12,812 nucleotides of DNA from Cytophagia bacterium (GTDB lineage Bacteria > Bacteroidota > Bacteroidia > Cytophagales > Cyclobacteriaceae). The translations under genes were made by a program, and so were the position numbers. The notes beneath the pieces were generated by a model. The model worked only from the letters and a program-made list of their open reading frames with translations, had not been told where the DNA came from and ran no database searches. Below are positions 1-6,667 of this stretch, piece after piece. The first letter of the stretch is position 1. Every line of letters begins with the position of its first letter. Where the stretch lies: NCBI GenBank assembly GCA_013373005.1, contig JABXIP010000304.1, positions 1 to 12,812 on the forward strand, written 5' to 3'.

Positions 1-2
1 GG

Positions 3-1184
3 GTCAGGGCTAATGTTTTGCTGAGGTCTAGCTCTGCTATGAAGTCAGGAGGAGGGTTGTTTAGAAAGATTTTGGTAGTGATTCAATATGCAACTGCCAT
101 TACCTTGATTGTTGCTACTCTGATCATCGGAAATCAGATGAATTTCCTTAGCAAGAAAGATTTGGGTTTTGACAAAGAGCAAGTGGTATATCTCAAAATG
201 GGTTGGAGAGCAGGTAGAAAGTATGGAGAATTGCTCTTTAATGAGGTTGAAAAGGGAAGTGGAGTGCTTGCCGCATCATTAACCAGCAATACGCTCGGTG
301 ATGGTAGCCTTTCGGGTAATGGAGTAACTGTTGGGGAAGCTGTAGGTGATGAAGCAAAAAGTGAAATTCACAAGGTTTTGGCCGTGGATGATGGTTATCT
401 GAATGCCCTTGGTTTGGAATTGACTGATGGAAGATGGTTCTCTAGAGATTTTGCATCTGACCGAAAGGAAGGCTTCGTAGTAAACGAAGCCTTTGTAAGA
501 TACTTTGGCTTGGAGAATCCTGTTGGAACAAAGCTGGCCAGAAATAGTCAGAAAGGAAGCATCATTGGTGTAGTCAAAGACTTCCATTTTAGGTCTATGC
601 ACACCGCTATTGAACCTCTTGTAATGTTCGAAGATGACAGGAATAGATATTGGAATATAGCGCTAAGAATCTCTCCTGAAAATATGGGTAATACTATTGA
701 AAGGCTGGAGGCTGCCTGGACCAGTGTGATTCCTGATATTCCATTCAGCTATGAATTCCTGGACGATCAAATAGATCAGTATTACAAGTCTGATAGAGAC
801 TTTGCCTTGGTGTTTCAAGTGTTTGCTGGGCTTGCGATTGCTGTTTCATGTTTGGGCCTGATTGGTTTGGTCGCCTTTACTACGCGAAGAAGAGCTAAAG
901 AGATTGGTGTGAGAAAAGTTTTGGGAGCCTCAATTGGAGGCATATTACAACTCCTGTCATTTGATTTTGTGAAGCTCATTGTGTTGGGAGCTCTTATTGC
1001 TGTGCCGGTGGCATATTATACCATGAGTCAGTGGCTTGAAAACTTCGAGTACAGAATAAGTATTAATGCAGGAGCCTTCGTGTTGGGCTTGCTCATAACA
1101 ATTGGATTATCCTGGATTTCGGTGAGTTATCTTTCCGTGAAAGCTGCAAAATCGAATCCTGTAGATTCTTTAAGGACAGAGTAA
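3..1184 (+). CDS. MacB/FtsX-type ABC transporter permease, 5'-truncated
   Basis: This is the C-terminal part of an inner-membrane permease of the MacB/FtsX type. The reading frame is open back to base 3, so the gene begins before the window; the first ATG or TTG codons visible are internal. In order it shows a segment rich in basic residues ending in LFRKILVVIQYA, a membrane helix (about residues 22-43 of the visible part), a periplasmic MacB_PCD-like domain (about 50-260), and a C-terminal FtsX domain with three membrane helices. The motif RRRAKEIGVRKVLGAS just after the first FtsX helix is the family hallmark. Full-length Bacteroidota members are usually near 800 residues with two such halves, so roughly the second half is seen. 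These permeases work with a MacB-type ATPase in peptide, lipoprotein or antibiotic export; the substrate cannot be read from sequence. The gene stops 4 bases before a hairpin terminator. Family assignment is firm, substrate unknown. Confidence 0.93.
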   Translation, partial: VRANVLLRSSSAMKSGGGLFRKILVVIQYATAITLIVATLIIGNQMNFLSKKDLGFDKEQVVYLKMGWRAGRKYGELLFNEVEKGSGVLAASLTSNTLGDGSLSGNGVTVGEAVGDEAKSEIHKVLAVDDGYLNALGLELTDGRWFSRDFASDRKEGFVVNEAFVRYFGLENPVGTKLARNSQKGSIIGVVKDFHFRSMHTAIEPLVMFEDDRNRYWNIALRISPENMGNTIERLEAAWTSVIPDIPFSYEFLDDQIDQYYKSDRDFALVFQVFAGLAIAVSCLGLIGLVAFTTRRRAKEIGVRKVLGASIGGILQLLSFDFVKLIVLGALIAVPVAYYTMSQWLENFEYRISINAGAFVLGLLITIGLSWISVSYLSVKAAKSNPVDSLRTE

Positions 1185-1188
1185 AATG

Positions 1189-1214
1189 AAAAAGCGAGCC
1201 TAAGCTCGCTTTTT
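1189..1214. terminator. Bidirectional intrinsic terminator between convergent genes
   Basis: A perfect 11-bp inverted repeat (AAAAAGCGAGC / GCTCGCTTTTT) encloses the 4-base loop CTAA. The GC core is flanked by A on the left and T on the right, so it can act as an intrinsic terminator in both directions. It fills almost the whole 32-base gap between the permease stop (1184) and the stop of the minus-strand SPFH gene (1217). Confidence 0.9.
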
Positions 1215-1216
1215 GT

Positions 1217-2584
1217 TTAGTTGCCACCTTTGGCTGTGCTGGTCAATTGTTTGGTCATTGCTGCTCCAATAAGAGCTTCAAGTGGAGTGCCGCTTCCATC
1301 TTCACCACCACTCATAATCATGGTGGTTGGGAATTTGATTTTGGCAATCTCTTTGGCTACACCAATCGCAATTTCCTTCTCTAACTCAGCTCTTTGCTGA
1401 GGGGTCAGTCCTGCTGAAACTAGTTTGGCATTTTGGTAAGACTCCGCATCGGCCTTTACTTTCTGTGCTGTAGCTTTGAGTCGCTCTGTTTCAAGGGCAA
1501 TGGCAGCCAGCTTTTTGTTGGTCTCCTCTTGCTTCAACTTAGTCTCGATGGAGATCAGGGCTTTTACCTGCTCTTTCTCCTGAGTCACTCTTTCAGCAGC
1601 TTTATCGCGCTCACCTTCAGCTATAATTCTGGCCTGTGCATCTTTGGCAGTCTTAATTTTCTGCTGCTCCAATTGCCTCTTGGCAGACTCATCTCTTTGG
1701 GCTTCAAGTCTTTGTTTGAAGACCTGCTCCAGGATCACATCGTCTACGATCACCTGTGCTACGATAATGTTATTCTCATTAATGTCGTGAGGGATTCTGA
1801 TGAACTTACCATTTCCATCCTCACGCTTTTTTACTTCGTAGCGCGTTTGCACCTCCTTGATTTCACGATTCTCTTGCTCAATTGCAGTTACCACAGTGTC
1901 TCGGTATTCTGTTTTTTCAACACTATAAGCACCGTCTTTCAATTGCTCCTCAATAGCTACCCGGAAGTCTGATGCTGAACCGGAGATATAATCCTGAGCA
2001 GCAAACATGTAGCCCGTATTGGATACTACCTCTCTTACGGTTGGAATCAAGGTGTTCTGTGCGAGGTTTTGTAAGCTACGGAACTCGATAGCAAGCTCGA
2101 TGAAAGACTCCTTGTCTGCAGGTAATTGAAAACGAGTTGAAAGCTTTGTTGTAGCGGTGACCTGGTCGATGAATCGTATGGGAATGGGATCCATTTCGCC
2201 TTCGATTTCATCTGTGTCTTCTCCATCGCTGACCACTTTAACATCGATGAATTTTTGCCAGGGTGTGATCTTCGCAAATCCGCGAAATTTAATTCCCTCC
2301 GTCATCACCGCATCTTTCTTGCCGTTTGGATATACTACAAAGTATTGGTATCCAGGCTCTGCCCAAAAGAATAGGTAGGGTATCATGATCATGAAGGCTC
2401 CCACACCAACTGCCACCAGCGATATCCTTCTGCTGAACATTAGCAGCCACGGTGAGGACTTAGATTTAGTCTTTATCATTTGACCATCTTTGCCCTCGGT
2501 GTATTTATCTTCATAAGATAAAAAGGGTCTGATAATCAGTGTTATGAGTCCGATAAGAATGATTAAAATTCCAAAAAGTGTCAT
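1217..2584 (-). CDS. SPFH/band-7 domain membrane protein
   Basis: A 455-residue protein of the SPFH (stomatin/prohibitin/flotillin/HflK) superfamily. It has two N-terminal hydrophobic segments (about residues 2-20 and 54-74) separated by a charged, lysine-rich loop. A band-7 domain follows (about 75-290), then a long Ala/Glu/Lys/Gln-rich coiled coil (about 290-415) and a Gly-rich tail. Such proteins form large oligomeric rings at membrane microdomains and scaffold proteases or other membrane proteins. The partner here is unknown: neither an NfeD homologue nor an HflC-like partner lies next to it. The ATG at 2584-2582 has no Shine-Dalgarno sequence, as usual in Bacteroidota. A -7-like TATGTTTA lies on the minus strand at 2611-2604, with no convincing upstream element. 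The DUF3052 gene is 87 bases upstream on the same strand, so read-through is possible. Family is confident; function is inferred from the family only. Confidence 0.9.
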   Translation of the reverse strand: MTLFGILIILIGLITLIIRPFLSYEDKYTEGKDGQMIKTKSKSSPWLLMFSRRISLVAVGVGAFMIMIPYLFFWAEPGYQYFVVYPNGKKDAVMTEGIKFRGFAKITPWQKFIDVKVVSDGEDTDEIEGEMDPIPIRFIDQVTATTKLSTRFQLPADKESFIELAIEFRSLQNLAQNTLIPTVREVVSNTGYMFAAQDYISGSASDFRVAIEEQLKDGAYSVEKTEYRDTVVTAIEQENREIKEVQTRYEVKKREDGNGKFIRIPHDINENNIIVAQVIVDDVILEQVFKQRLEAQRDESAKRQLEQQKIKTAKDAQARIIAEGERDKAAERVTQEKEQVKALISIETKLKQEETNKKLAAIALETERLKATAQKVKADAESYQNAKLVSAGLTPQQRAELEKEIAIGVAKEIAKIKFPTTMIMSGGEDGSGTPLEALIGAAMTKQLTSTAKGGN

Positions 2585-2671
2585 TGTTATAATGGTTAAA
2601 GGTTAAACATAATTCTTCCATTCAGCCCATTTAGGCTGTCATGTATTGATTAAGAAATGTTGGGGATGGTA

Positions 2672-3079
2672 TTAGCGGTCAGCTACCCGGTAGACAAACT
2701 TTAGTCCAGACCAGATCTCATCAACCGCACATACTTTTACGTCAACAAGTCCTGCTTCCAGTCCTGTAGTGCGAACAACCATGTCGCTCAGGTCTGTAGG
2801 AACCTTGGATGATTTCTTTGGCCAGGAAATCCACAAAGTACCCGTTTTCTTGAGTAAAGATTTGAGTTGTAGAATTTCCGCCTTCAGCTTATCGGCCGAT
2901 TTGCAGAAGTAATGGATAAAGTCTACCTCGTTTGGCTGGTTTTCTGGGTTTACCTGAACGTTTTCAGGTAGAGGTCCTAACTGATCCCAATAAGTACTTG
3001 GTTCTTCATAGACTTTCATCACAAAGCCTTCTTTGATACCGAGTTTTTTTAATAAGGGAGTTCCTGAGTAACCTGCCAT
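2672..3079 (-). CDS. DUF3052 family protein
   Basis: A 135-residue soluble protein matching my recollection of the DUF3052 family. Diagnostic stretches are the N-terminus MAGYSGTPLLKKLGIKEG, the central WISWPKKSSKVPTDL (about residues 83-97) and the C-terminal GLVDVKVCAVDEIWSGLKF (about 111-129). No signal peptide or membrane helix is seen. The molecular function of the family is unknown to me. The start at 3079 gives the conserved N-terminus and is preceded by the A-rich AAATAAAG; a weak -7-like TAATTTAG lies at 3103-3096 on the minus strand. The upstream region holds a direct plus inverted repeat (3106-3135). It is divergent from guaA and lies upstream of the SPFH gene on the same strand. 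Confidence 0.88.
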   Translation of the reverse strand: MAGYSGTPLLKKLGIKEGFVMKVYEEPSTYWDQLGPLPENVQVNPENQPNEVDFIHYFCKSADKLKAEILQLKSLLKKTGTLWISWPKKSSKVPTDLSDMVVRTTGLEAGLVDVKVCAVDEIWSGLKFVYRVADR

Positions 3080-3105
3080 CTTTATTTGAGATATACTAAA
3101 TTATA

Positions 3106-3135
3106 CGAATTATGTTTCGAATATGTTTCATATTC
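3106..3135. promoter_or_regulatory. Operator-like direct and inverted repeat upstream of the DUF3052 gene
   Basis: CGAATTATGTTTC (3106-3118) is followed, sharing one base, by CGAATATGTTTC (3118-3129). That is a tandem direct repeat with one inserted base and about one helical turn of spacing. The second copy also forms an inverted repeat, GAATATG-TTT-CATATTC (3119-3135). The cluster lies 27-56 bases upstream of the DUF3052 start codon, where that gene's promoter should be, so a regulator-binding site is plausible. No regulator gene is present in the window, and chance is possible in such AT-rich DNA. Confidence 0.35.
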
Positions 3136-3194
3136 AGTATAATATTTTGATATATGATATATACGGAATATTATTTTGAATTCGGTTTTATTGT

Positions 3195-3220
3195 TATCTG
3201 CTCATTATCAGCAATATCTG
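3195..3220. repeat. Three phased TATC(T/A)G motifs upstream of guaA
   Basis: TATCTG (3195-3200), TATCAG (3206-3211) and TATCTG (3215-3220) occur at 11- and 9-base steps. The first two belong to the longer pair TTATCTGC / TTATCAGC. They lie about 45-75 bases upstream of the proposed guaA -33 element, where an activator or repressor could bind. The surrounding 3080-3299 region is strongly AT-rich and otherwise shows no gene. The motifs are short, so this is only a candidate. Confidence 0.25.
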
Positions 3221-3264
3221 AAAAATGACGGCTTTATCATAGCTTGTAGAAATACTCCATTTTA

Positions 3265-3296
3265 TTTAGCTAATCGTTAGGCTAGTGTTATTTTTG
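3265..3296 (+). promoter_or_regulatory. Bacteroidota-type promoter of the guaA operon
   Basis: TATTTTTG at 3289-3296 is a full match to the Bacteroidota -7 consensus TAnnTTTG. Nineteen bases upstream is TTTAG (3265-3269), close to the -33 element TTTG. If the G of TTTG is taken as about -4, transcription would begin at or within a base or two of 3300, the A of the guaA ATG. The promoter would drive guaA, the TPR/PBP1-fold gene and hemL together, as no other promoter-sized gap exists among them. Confidence 0.6.
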
Positions 3297-3299
3297 CGC

Positions 3300-4829
3300 A
3301 TGGCAGAACAGATCCTCATCCTTGATTTTGGATCGCAGTACACTCAATTGATTGCGCGAAGAGTTAGAGAACTCAACGTTTACTGCGAAATACATCCTTA
3401 CAATCACATTCCTGAAATTACTGAAGACATTAAAGGAGTAATTCTTTCCGGCAGCCCTTGCTCTGTGAGAGAAGAAGATGCACCTGATGTGGATGTAGAT
3501 ATGTTTAGAGGCAAAGTTCCTGTTTTGGGAGTTTGCTATGGAGCTCAATTGATGGCTCAGAAATATGGCGGAAGCGTACTTCCTTCTGAAATCAGAGAGT
3601 ACGGAAGAGCCAGATTGAGTAGAGTTGATTCACATTTCGACTTGATGAAGGAAATTAGCCTTGATTCTCAGGTTTGGATGTCTCACTCAGATACCATTAA
3701 GGAGTTACCATCAACTTTCGAAATTATTGCCAGCACACCTAGTGTGGCAGTAGCAGCTTATAAAGCTAAAGACGAAGCTACCTATGGAATTCAGTTTCAC
3801 CCTGAGGTAACTCACTCAGAAGAAGGTAAAACACTTCTAAGAAATTTTGTAGTTCATATTTGCGGATGTTCTCAAGACTGGACTCCGGATATTTTTGTTG
3901 AAGCTACCGTAGCTGAGTTGAAGGCGAAGCTTGGCAATGATAAAGTAGTACTTGGTCTTTCAGGTGGAGTAGACTCTTCTGTGGCGGCAGTGCTTATTCA
4001 TAAAGCTATTGGAGATAACCTTCACTGCATTTTCGTAGACAACGGATTGCTCAGAAAGAATGAGTTTGAGTCAGTACTTGAATCTTATCAAGGCATGGGC
4101 TTGAACGTGAAAGGTGTAAATGCCAAGCAACAGTTCTACGATGCTTTGGAAGGTATTACTGACCCCGAGGGAAAAAGAAAGGCCATTGGTAGAGTGTTTA
4201 TCGAGGTGTTCGATCAGGAAGCGCACAAAATTCAAGATGTGAAGTGGTTGGGTCAGGGTACTATTTATCCTGATGTGATTGAATCTGTTTCTGTAAAGGG
4301 TCCTTCAGCAACAATAAAATCGCACCACAACGTTGGAGGTTTGCCTGAGAAGATGAATCTGAAAGTGGTGGAACCGTTGAATACACTCTTCAAAGATGAA
4401 GTAAGAAATGTTGGAAGAAGCCTGGAGATAGATCCTAATATTTTGGGTCGCCATCCATTCCCAGGTCCGGGTCTTGGAATCAGAATTCTTGGAGATATTA
4501 CACCAGATAAGGTGGCTATTTTGCAAGAGGTGGACTATATCTTCATCAATGGGTTGAAGGAGAAAGGTTTGTACGATCAGGTTTGGCAGGCAGGTGCTAT
4601 GTTATTGCCAATTCACTCGGTGGGTGTAATGGGCGATGAAAGAACTTATGAGCAGGTAGTGGCATTGAGAGCAGTAACTAGTGTGGATGGTATGACAGCC
4701 GACTGGGTAGACCTGCCTTATAGCTTCCTGCAAGATGTTTCTAATGATATCATTAATAAAGTAAAAGGAGTAAACAGAGTGGTTTATGATATCAGTTCTA
4801 AACCACCGGCAACCATAGAATGGGAATAA
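3300..4829 (+). CDS. guaA: GMP synthase (glutamine-hydrolysing)
   Basis: A 509-residue cytosolic enzyme converting XMP, glutamine and ATP to GMP, the last step of guanine nucleotide synthesis. The N-terminal class I glutamine amidotransferase domain (about 1-190) shows the nucleophile in GVCYGAQ (Cys79) and the His167/Glu169 pair in QFHPEV. The ATP pyrophosphatase domain has the P-loop SGGVDSS (221-227). The C-terminal dimerisation domain ends in the typical KPPATIEWE. Length is normal for the family. The ATG at 3300 was preferred to an in-frame GTG at 3285 because homologues begin just before ILILDFGSQ and because the longer start would lie inside the promoter. There is no Shine-Dalgarno sequence and possibly no leader. 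The stop codon overlaps the next gene's ATG by one base (TAATG), indicating translational coupling. Confidence 0.98.
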   Translation: MAEQILILDFGSQYTQLIARRVRELNVYCEIHPYNHIPEITEDIKGVILSGSPCSVREEDAPDVDVDMFRGKVPVLGVCYGAQLMAQKYGGSVLPSEIREYGRARLSRVDSHFDLMKEISLDSQVWMSHSDTIKELPSTFEIIASTPSVAVAAYKAKDEATYGIQFHPEVTHSEEGKTLLRNFVVHICGCSQDWTPDIFVEATVAELKAKLGNDKVVLGLSGGVDSSVAAVLIHKAIGDNLHCIFVDNGLLRKNEFESVLESYQGMGLNVKGVNAKQQFYDALEGITDPEGKRKAIGRVFIEVFDQEAHKIQDVKWLGQGTIYPDVIESVSVKGPSATIKSHHNVGGLPEKMNLKVVEPLNTLFKDEVRNVGRSLEIDPNILGRHPFPGPGLGIRILGDITPDKVAILQEVDYIFINGLKEKGLYDQVWQAGAMLLPIHSVGVMGDERTYEQVVALRAVTSVDGMTADWVDLPYSFLQDVSNDIINKVKGVNRVVYDISSKPPATIEWE

Positions 4830-6667
4830 TGCAGAGATTTTTACTGGCAAGTGTTCTGGTGCTGTTGAGCATTACTACGGCTTCAGCACAGAATATTAAA
4901 CAGTTATTTGACGAGGGGAAATCACTTTTCGATAGTAAGCAGTATGCCTTGGCGTTTGGCAAGTTTGAGCCGCTTACCGCGCTCAATCAGGAAAACGACA
5001 TGGTTCGCTATGCCCATTATTATTATGCAGTATCGGCTTACGAAACGGGAGATATCATTACGGCTAAAAATGCTTTCAAACAGATTCAATCTAAATACTC
5101 TGATTGGGTAAATGACGATGTAAACTATTGGCTGGGGTTGATAGCGGTGAAGCAAGGAAACCCAACGGAGGCTTTCGACTACCTGAATAAGGTTAGCACT
5201 GATGAGCTATCTGAATCAGTGAATGTGCTCAAAGCTCAGGCGATTGATTCAATCGATAATATCAATCAGCTTAAATCCCTTCTTATCGAATACCCTGAAA
5301 ATGTGGTAGCAAGTAGATTGGCTTCAGAAATTCTGAGGTTAGATGTGGAAGAACAAGATTTAGACTTGCTCGATTCACTAGAGAGTATCTATGACCTTCA
5401 GATTTCCCTTACTCTTGACGACATCAAAAGCTCTCCGAAGAAGGAGGTTTATAATGTGGCCATGTTCTTGCCATTTACTTACAGAAATGATTCAGCTAGA
5501 ATTGCGCAGTTAGAATCTAACTGGACCACTAGAATGTATCATGGAGCTTTGTTGGGGGTTGAGAAACTGCAAGAAGAAGGTGTCAAAATCAACCTGATTA
5601 CAATTGATACGAGAGACGGTCAACAAAGGCTAGATCAGATGATAGCTTCGGGTCAGTTAGATAGCCTGGATTTCATTATCGGGCCTGTTACGCAGCAAGC
5701 AGTTGAGACCATTACAAAATTCTCAAAGGAGAGAAAAATCAATATGATCAATCCGCTCTCTTCTAATAGCGAGATTTTGGTTGAAAACCCATATGCCTTC
5801 CTGTATTATCCTAGCAATGAGTCTTTGGCCTTACGTTCAGCTGATTATGCAATCAAGCACTTCGCCAAAAATAAAAACACTGCCATATTCTATTCCGGTG
5901 CAGCAGACTATGAAAGGGCTCAGCTTTATAGGGAGTTGATAGAAAAGGATTCTTTCAATGTGAATATTTTCATGAGAGTTCCTCCGGATGAGTCAGTGAA
6001 AATTCAACAGCTATTTGTTGAAGAAGAGGAGGTAGATAGGGACTCGCTGGTTGTGGCTGAAATGATTGCAGAAATGGATTCCCTGCGCGATGCTGAAGTA
6101 GAGGAGTGGGAGATTTATTCAGAAAGAGATTTCGTATATGATACCCTAAAGATTCTTCCTGATAGTATTGGGCACATATTTATTGCCTCAGACTTTTCTC
6201 AACTATCTACCAGTGCTTTAAGTGGAATTGCCGCCAGACCAGATACCGTAGAATTTATTTCTTCATCGAGGTTTTTGGCAGCTGAGCAATCTTTTTCTTT
6301 TACTCAATTGGAAAGGCTGAATGCCATATTTGTCGGCAGTAATTATATGGATTACAGTACTGAAAATATTAAGGAATTTAGAGAGAAGTATGTCAACACT
6401 TTTCTTTCCAGCCCAGTTAAGGAAGAGAGATTAGGCGATGCCTATATGGGGTACGATATTGTTGTAACCTTTGGCAGACTGCTGAACCAGTATGGAAAGT
6501 ATTTCCAGGTTGGTCTAAGAAGAAGGGGAACAGTTGAAGGTGAGCTAACGGAGAAATTAATCTACAAGCTTTCTAATGATAATAGATTTATGCCTTATCT
6601 AAGAGTGAGAGCTGCGGAGGTGGTAAAAGTAGAAGATCAGGAGTATGCATCAGATTACAAAAAGTAA
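4829..6667 (+). CDS. Exported TPR + type-1 periplasmic-binding-fold protein (LpoA-like architecture)
   Basis: A 612-residue exported protein. A signal peptide (hydrophobic core LLASVLVLLSI, cleavage expected after ASA at residue 20, mature start QN) directs it to the periplasm; there is no lipobox. Residues about 21-190 form helical TPR-like repeats (ALAFGKFEPL, YYYAVSAYETGDIITAKNAF, YWLGLIAVKQGNPTEAFDYL). A type-1 periplasmic-binding (Peripla_BP_6-like) domain begins near residue 207 (YNVAMFLPFTYRND), includes DFIIGPVTQQAVETI (281-295) and runs to near the end. Its acidic insert spans about 395-437. TPR followed by this fold is the architecture of LpoA, the outer-membrane activator of penicillin-binding protein 1A, but automatic annotation would likely say ABC transporter substrate-binding protein. 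No transporter genes adjoin it, which favours a non-transport role; this is inference. An ATG at 4820 is also possible, but 4829 gives a cleaner signal peptide and a one-base overlap with guaA. It overlaps hemL by 23 bases. Confidence 0.88.
   Translation: MQRFLLASVLVLLSITTASAQNIKQLFDEGKSLFDSKQYALAFGKFEPLTALNQENDMVRYAHYYYAVSAYETGDIITAKNAFKQIQSKYSDWVNDDVNYWLGLIAVKQGNPTEAFDYLNKVSTDELSESVNVLKAQAIDSIDNINQLKSLLIEYPENVVASRLASEILRLDVEEQDLDLLDSLESIYDLQISLTLDDIKSSPKKEVYNVAMFLPFTYRNDSARIAQLESNWTTRMYHGALLGVEKLQEEGVKINLITIDTRDGQQRLDQMIASGQLDSLDFIIGPVTQQAVETITKFSKERKINMINPLSSNSEILVENPYAFLYYPSNESLALRSADYAIKHFAKNKNTAIFYSGAADYERAQLYRELIEKDSFNVNIFMRVPPDESVKIQQLFVEEEEVDRDSLVVAEMIAEMDSLRDAEVEEWEIYSERDFVYDTLKILPDSIGHIFIASDFSQLSTSALSGIAARPDTVEFISSSRFLAAEQSFSFTQLERLNAIFVGSNYMDYSTENIKEFREKYVNTFLSSPVKEERLGDAYMGYDIVVTFGRLLNQYGKYFQVGLRRRGTVEGELTEKLIYKLSNDNRFMPYLRVRAAEVVKVEDQEYASDYKK

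Noticed and set aside
279..602. 107-codon minus-strand open frame inside the permease gene
   Set aside because: It is fully covered by a clear permease domain in the other strand and shows no domain or start signal of its own.
1433..1972. 179-codon open frame antisense to the SPFH coiled-coil region
   Set aside because: The product is a Leu/Ser/Phe-rich string with no family features. It mirrors the repetitive Glu/Lys/Gln codons of the real gene on the other strand.
2623..2638. Hairpin CAGCC-N6-GGCTG between the DUF3052 and SPFH genes
   Set aside because: Only five base pairs and no T run on the minus strand, so it is not supported as a terminator.
3285..3299. In-frame GTG start for guaA at 3285
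   Set aside because: It would add five residues not seen in GMP synthases and would place the start inside the promoter -7 region.
3080..3299. Possible small gene or RNA in the AT-rich intergenic region
   Set aside because: No open frame of meaningful size with coding character and no stable long hairpin was seen; only repeats and the guaA promoter are supported.
4820..4829. Alternative ATG at 4820 for the TPR/PBP1-fold gene
   Set aside because: It adds only three residues (MGI) before the signal peptide and overlaps guaA by ten bases; the ATG at 4829 gives the common TAATG coupling. It cannot be excluded from sequence alone.
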